Assembly: GCA_036850595.1 (NCBI GenBank)
Contig: CM072163.1
Coordinates: 18,066,639-18,130,638, forward strand
Direction: 5' to 3'
Length of the DNA: 64,000 bases
DNA from: Rhyacichthys aspro
Taxonomy: Eukaryota > Chordata > Actinopteri > Gobiiformes > Rhyacichthyidae
The position numbers and the translations under genes were made by a program. This document shows positions 60,801 to 64,000 of the stretch, in pieces. The notes beneath the pieces are model-generated. The model made no database searches. It saw only the letters and a program-made list of their open reading frames with translations, and was not told the DNA's origin. Position 1 is the stretch's first letter. Each line of letters opens with the position of its first letter.

Positions 60801-62047
60801 GGCACCTACCCCAACGGCTTTGGGTATGAGGCAGGGTAAACCTTTGATGATTGTCATATGACTGAACCTGTCTCTTGCACATTTATTCACTTTGGGCAAT
60901 TTAGAGTCAATAATTCACCTATGTCTTTGGATATACCTGGGAGAACTATCAGTTGTGATAAAAAGACATGCAGACTCCACAAAAAAGCTCCAACCATCTT
61001 ACTGTAAGGCGGAAGGGATAATCATTTTAACACTTTGCACCCTGGAAAAAGTCATATGGAGAGGATGTCTTTTATCCCGCCTTATGAGCTGTTATTGGCT
61101 GAGAGATACACTTGCAAAATCTTCCTTGTCTAAAACTTTATTCATAATACAGGACAATGCGTTACAAATATATTCTCCTCTGCATTGTTTCATAGAGTGT
61201 AGAATAAAAGGAATTTCCAATGTGTGAGGATTAATTCAATTTATCATGACAATCATGCATATTATAAAGAGCATACAGTATAACCTTTTTGTTGGTGCTT
61301 GATGTTACTATTTTTGCACCATATCCCTTAGATGGTATGTGTTTCACTTAAACTTCAGGGATTGGAGACACTAAAACAATTTTAGAGGAAGGCATCTATG
61401 CTTTGATACTTTGCTCTTGCTTGCTGTCCAACAGAGAAGGCAGGATAATAAATAACCCGATAACGTGCCCTAATGCTACTGCCTCATGGTCAACTGTACC
61501 ATCAAAACACATGTACATGCTACACCATAGTTCCTTCTATAAATGAATGAGGTATTTGCAATGATGAGTGCAAATACAGTCAAGAAACTCTAATGTCTGT
61601 TGTTTCTGTGATTGGGAATTTGTAGCAAGGCCCAAAGCAGCAGGGATAGGCTTAAGATTCCCTTTCTCTTGACAAAAGAAAAATGAATGACAGCCTTCCT
61701 GTATAGTTTTAGGTATTCTCACCTTGTTTGCTTCCAGATGTTTCTTGTATCTTTGTGGCATCATTCTTGCAGTGTTTCTCCACCCAAAGCTGCAGGTCCC
61801 GGCCGTAATAGTCCTGCACTTCAGCCAGCACTCGGAGGAACTTCTGGCTGCTGTCCTCTGCGGCGCACACCACCTCTAGAGCCTGGGCCACAGCGTTGGA
61901 GGGTGACGTATCCAGCAGAGACAGGTATCGAGCAGGGGAGATGACCTCCGCATCCCGCAGCCAGCGTAACAGGGGCGCAGGGTGCTCCCGAGTCCAGGAC
62001 AGCAGCAGGTCTCGGTGGGAGCGGAGCAGCTTCTGGGACGAGGTCAT
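54861..62047 (-). CDS. CARD-NACHT-LRR receptor, NLRC3-related NLR
   Basis: Seven exons: 62047-61723, 60413-60327, 60241-60191, 59020-57214, 56542-56456, 56349-56182, 55176-54861; they join in frame to about 946 residues. Exon 1 encodes a CARD-like helical domain (residues 1-108); exons 2-3 a basic linker; the 1.8-kb exon a FISNA-like lead, NACHT and winged-helix regions, with Walker A GIAGIGKS (about 253-260), Walker B LLFILDGLDE (about 324-333), sensor VILTTRPSS and the FFHLTVQEHLAA helix. LRRs follow on 87- and 168-base exons, the unit lengths typical of NLR genes. The last about 80 residues after the LRRs are a charged helical extension. Wording around Walker B and the winged helix resembles NLRC3. 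The start ATG of exon 2 is not needed; its acceptor could be 60404 instead of 60413. It likely acts as a cytosolic immune regulator; the ortholog is not certain. Confidence 0.85.
59398..59780 (-). repeat. Degenerate GAGTC/CAAGTC-rich repeat in an NLR intron
   Basis: Words such as GAGTCCAAGT, CAAGTCC and GAGTC recur many times without a fixed period, interrupted by AT-rich sequence. Similar CAAGTC-rich tracts are common dispersed repeats in fish genomes. It lies in the intron before the NACHT exon. Confidence 0.65.
60783..61010 (+). repeat. Degraded L2/CR1-type LINE 3' fragment in NLR intron 1
   Basis: In order: a GGTAGCTGGCACCTACCCCA block, GAGGCAGGGTAAACC, GGGCAATTTAGAGTCAATAA, CACCTATGTCTTTGG and ACATGCAGACTCCAC. 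This is the word order of a very common fish LINE-derived repeat. It is diverged and incomplete. Confidence 0.65.
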
Positions 62048-64000
62048 GGCATCGGAACAAGTGAAAATGAATGTGACTCTCAAAGAAGTTAGACTAGAAT
62101 GGATCAGAGGAGTTTACAATCTGTCCTACTTTTTCACTTACTCGCCCAGATATGAAGTGTCGGTTGTAAATCTTCTGTAGCAGGAGTGGAAATGCTATTC
62201 AGAGAGTCCATAGTCCACCAAGCACAAGATTACACGGCACTGTTTGATCTTGCTGAAACTTGGCAGTTGTTCAGACAGCAAAGCATTGGAGAGTATTGTT
62301 GAATGATGGCCTGATGACCTATTAACATTAAGGGTATTTTGCCTCTGTAGTTATAAAATGTTGGTAATCATTAATATCTTACATTTAGACAGAGTCTTAT
62401 TGTTATAACTGTTATAACTTGTTATCACGCCATTAAACTGCCCCTGAAAATAAATAGAACAAATAGATAAAACTATCAGCTAACCAGAGTTCACCCAGGA
62501 GTAGTTGTTTGTAATTGGATAATACACATAAACACTCTTAGTTTAGGTTCTTTTCAAGGGGGAGTACAGGTAGAATTAACACTGACCTTATTAACTAATA
62601 TAACAAAGCCTTTAATTAATAAACATTTGAACATGACACCCAATAATATCCCTTCTTTCTTTTTTGTAACCCTGGTTCAGTTTAGTCCTTAGTTCAGTCT
62701 GTCCTTTTTTTTAAAATTTATTTTCACCTAGTGTTTTCCTTTAATTTCTTTTCAGTTTTCCTTTGTTTGCTTTCAGTTCAGACCACACAGTTACCTCAAA
62801 GAGACCCAAAAAAGTTATTAAAATTATCCACACACAAAAAAAAGAAAAGTTAAATTAGTTAAATTCATTGTCCTGGAAATAAATCTCCAAATGAAGTATA
62901 TCTACCTGGGTAGTATCTTTCTTTTCCTTTTCTAATATGTCTCAGGGCTTATCTGGTTGTGATGAGGGCATAGATAATAGACTGGTGTCCTCAGTTGATG
63001 GATTTTAGGGCATCCTGCAGCGCGTCCACGATTCCTTGATCCAGTCCAAGCTTCAATTAGGTCAACAAGAAAAATCAATCTGCAAAAGCAGGGAAACATT
63101 AATGTCACTCTTATCAATAAAACTGGCCAGATCTGGTATTAATCATTCACGAACTGCAATTACTCGAACTACATTCACATATAAATTGACACTGCTCTAT
63201 TAAACATATGTTGCCATAAGTGGCATTAACATGACACATGGTAATGTAATTAGGTTATTTCTCAATGATTTCCAATTTTGATGCACTTTCACGTTTTCTT
63301 CATTTTTTTTGTTTTGTTTCAGTTAGTAAAATTGTACAAAACAGTAATTTAGCACACAGTATACAGTAACACAACATATGGTATTCTAGCTAAGTTGGTT
63401 AGCATAGCACTGAATGTGGATATCATTGTTGAAACACTCACTGGAAAATAATATTGCAAGGACTCAACAAATATGCTGACTGAAGTATCTTATGATTTAC
63501 TTAGACTTAGAATGAGAAATCAATTTAGCCCACAGCAGCACTTTTTAGCTAAACATACGTGCTACTGCTTCTATGGATTTTTTAAACAAGAAAACAAGAT
63601 GGCGGTTAATGTCTGTATTGGCTATACTGCCATCTGCTGGCTTCACATAGGTACCACAACACTACAAAGTGTCACTCATGCTTTATAGTAAGTTAAATTT
63701 AGGTGGGTTACACCTGTAAAAGCCAGAATAGTGTATAACCAGTAAATACTCTTAAAAACCAAAAAACAAACAACTTTGATATATGATGTAGAAAATACAT
63801 GGTATAACCACCACATGGTTAGTATAATGTTACATACCAGTAATTGCTGTAAAACTGGCGTGATAAGAAAAAATATACTGTAACATAATATAGGCCTAGT
63901 ACGTTTTTTTTCTTTCCTTTGCAAATTTGTTGTATCATGATAATAATATTAGTGGTAGTAGTTTAAAATGAGGCTGTAGTCTGCAGTAAAGAATATTAAG
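62048..64000. other. Right-edge region upstream of the NLR gene, no confident gene
   Basis: AT-rich. It contains the NLR 5' flank and possibly a small exon at 62991-63050. Open frames at 63473-63688 and 63676-63924 show no family features. No repeat family was recognised. Confidence 0.4.
62991..63050 (-). CDS. Possible 3'-terminal coding exon of an unidentified gene
   Basis: Read on the minus strand, a GC-richer island in AT-rich DNA gives LGLDQGIVDALQDALKSIN and a stop, after an AG at 63051-63052. A stronger-looking acceptor (CCTGCTTTTGCAG) lies upstream at about 63088, but in this frame it would be followed by an in-frame stop. The rest of the gene would be outside the window. It could equally be a non-coding exon of the NLR gene or chance; I do not recognise the peptide. 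Confidence 0.2.
   Translation of the reverse strand, partial: LGLDQGIVDALQDALKSIN

Noticed and set aside
61709..62083. Longer N-terminus for the NLR starting at 62083
   Set aside because: The first codon there is TTG, not ATG; the first ATG in frame is at 62047.

Overview
The window is vertebrate nuclear DNA, most likely from a teleost fish. It is AT-rich, with short exons separated by introns that follow the GT-AG rule, and with degraded Tc1-like and hAT-like transposons and an L2-type repeat. No tRNA, rRNA or CRISPR array was seen. All exon boundaries were placed by hand from splice sites and reading frame; no alignment or database search was run.

Layout, left to right: usf2 (minus, ~1.9-13.3 kb) encodes the bHLH-leucine-zipper factor USF2. 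It is head to head with etfb (plus, 14.2-18.1 kb), the electron-transfer-flavoprotein beta subunit, and they share a ~0.9 kb promoter interval. Next come vsig10l (plus, 19.9-31.0 kb), a multi-Ig plus FN3-like membrane protein, lim2 (plus, 35.5-38.1 kb), a lens claudin-superfamily protein, and a free-fatty-acid receptor of FFAR2/3 type (minus, 39.0-41.3 kb). A tandem array of siglec-like (MAG/CD22/CD33-related) genes follows on the minus strand: copy A (43.9-47.1 kb), copy B (49.5-51.9 kb) and a broken copy C (53.1-53.5 kb). A block of retroelement and Tc1 debris lies between A and B. The last gene is a CARD-NACHT-LRR receptor related to NLRC3 (minus, 54.9-62.0 kb).

The gene order matters. In human, USF2, MAG, CD22 and the FFAR genes lie together at 19q13.12, whereas ETFB, VSIG10L, LIM2 and the CD33-related SIGLECs lie together at 19q13.41. 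This window holds members of both neighbourhoods side by side, which fits one ancestral siglec locus that later split.

The right half looks like an innate-immune segment: a metabolite-sensing GPCR, inhibitory-type sialic-acid-receptor-like genes that appear to be under gene conversion, and a cytosolic NLR. The most notable observations are the mosaic duplication of the siglec genes, which keeps the ligand-binding half near-identical while the membrane-proximal Ig domain and tail diverge; a nearly perfect 71-nt hairpin in an intron of copy A; loss of the acidic residue of the DRY-type motif in the FFAR; an intron splitting the FFAR coding region; two Ig domains of vsig10l without the usual cysteine pair; and a CACGTG box in the usf2 promoter.
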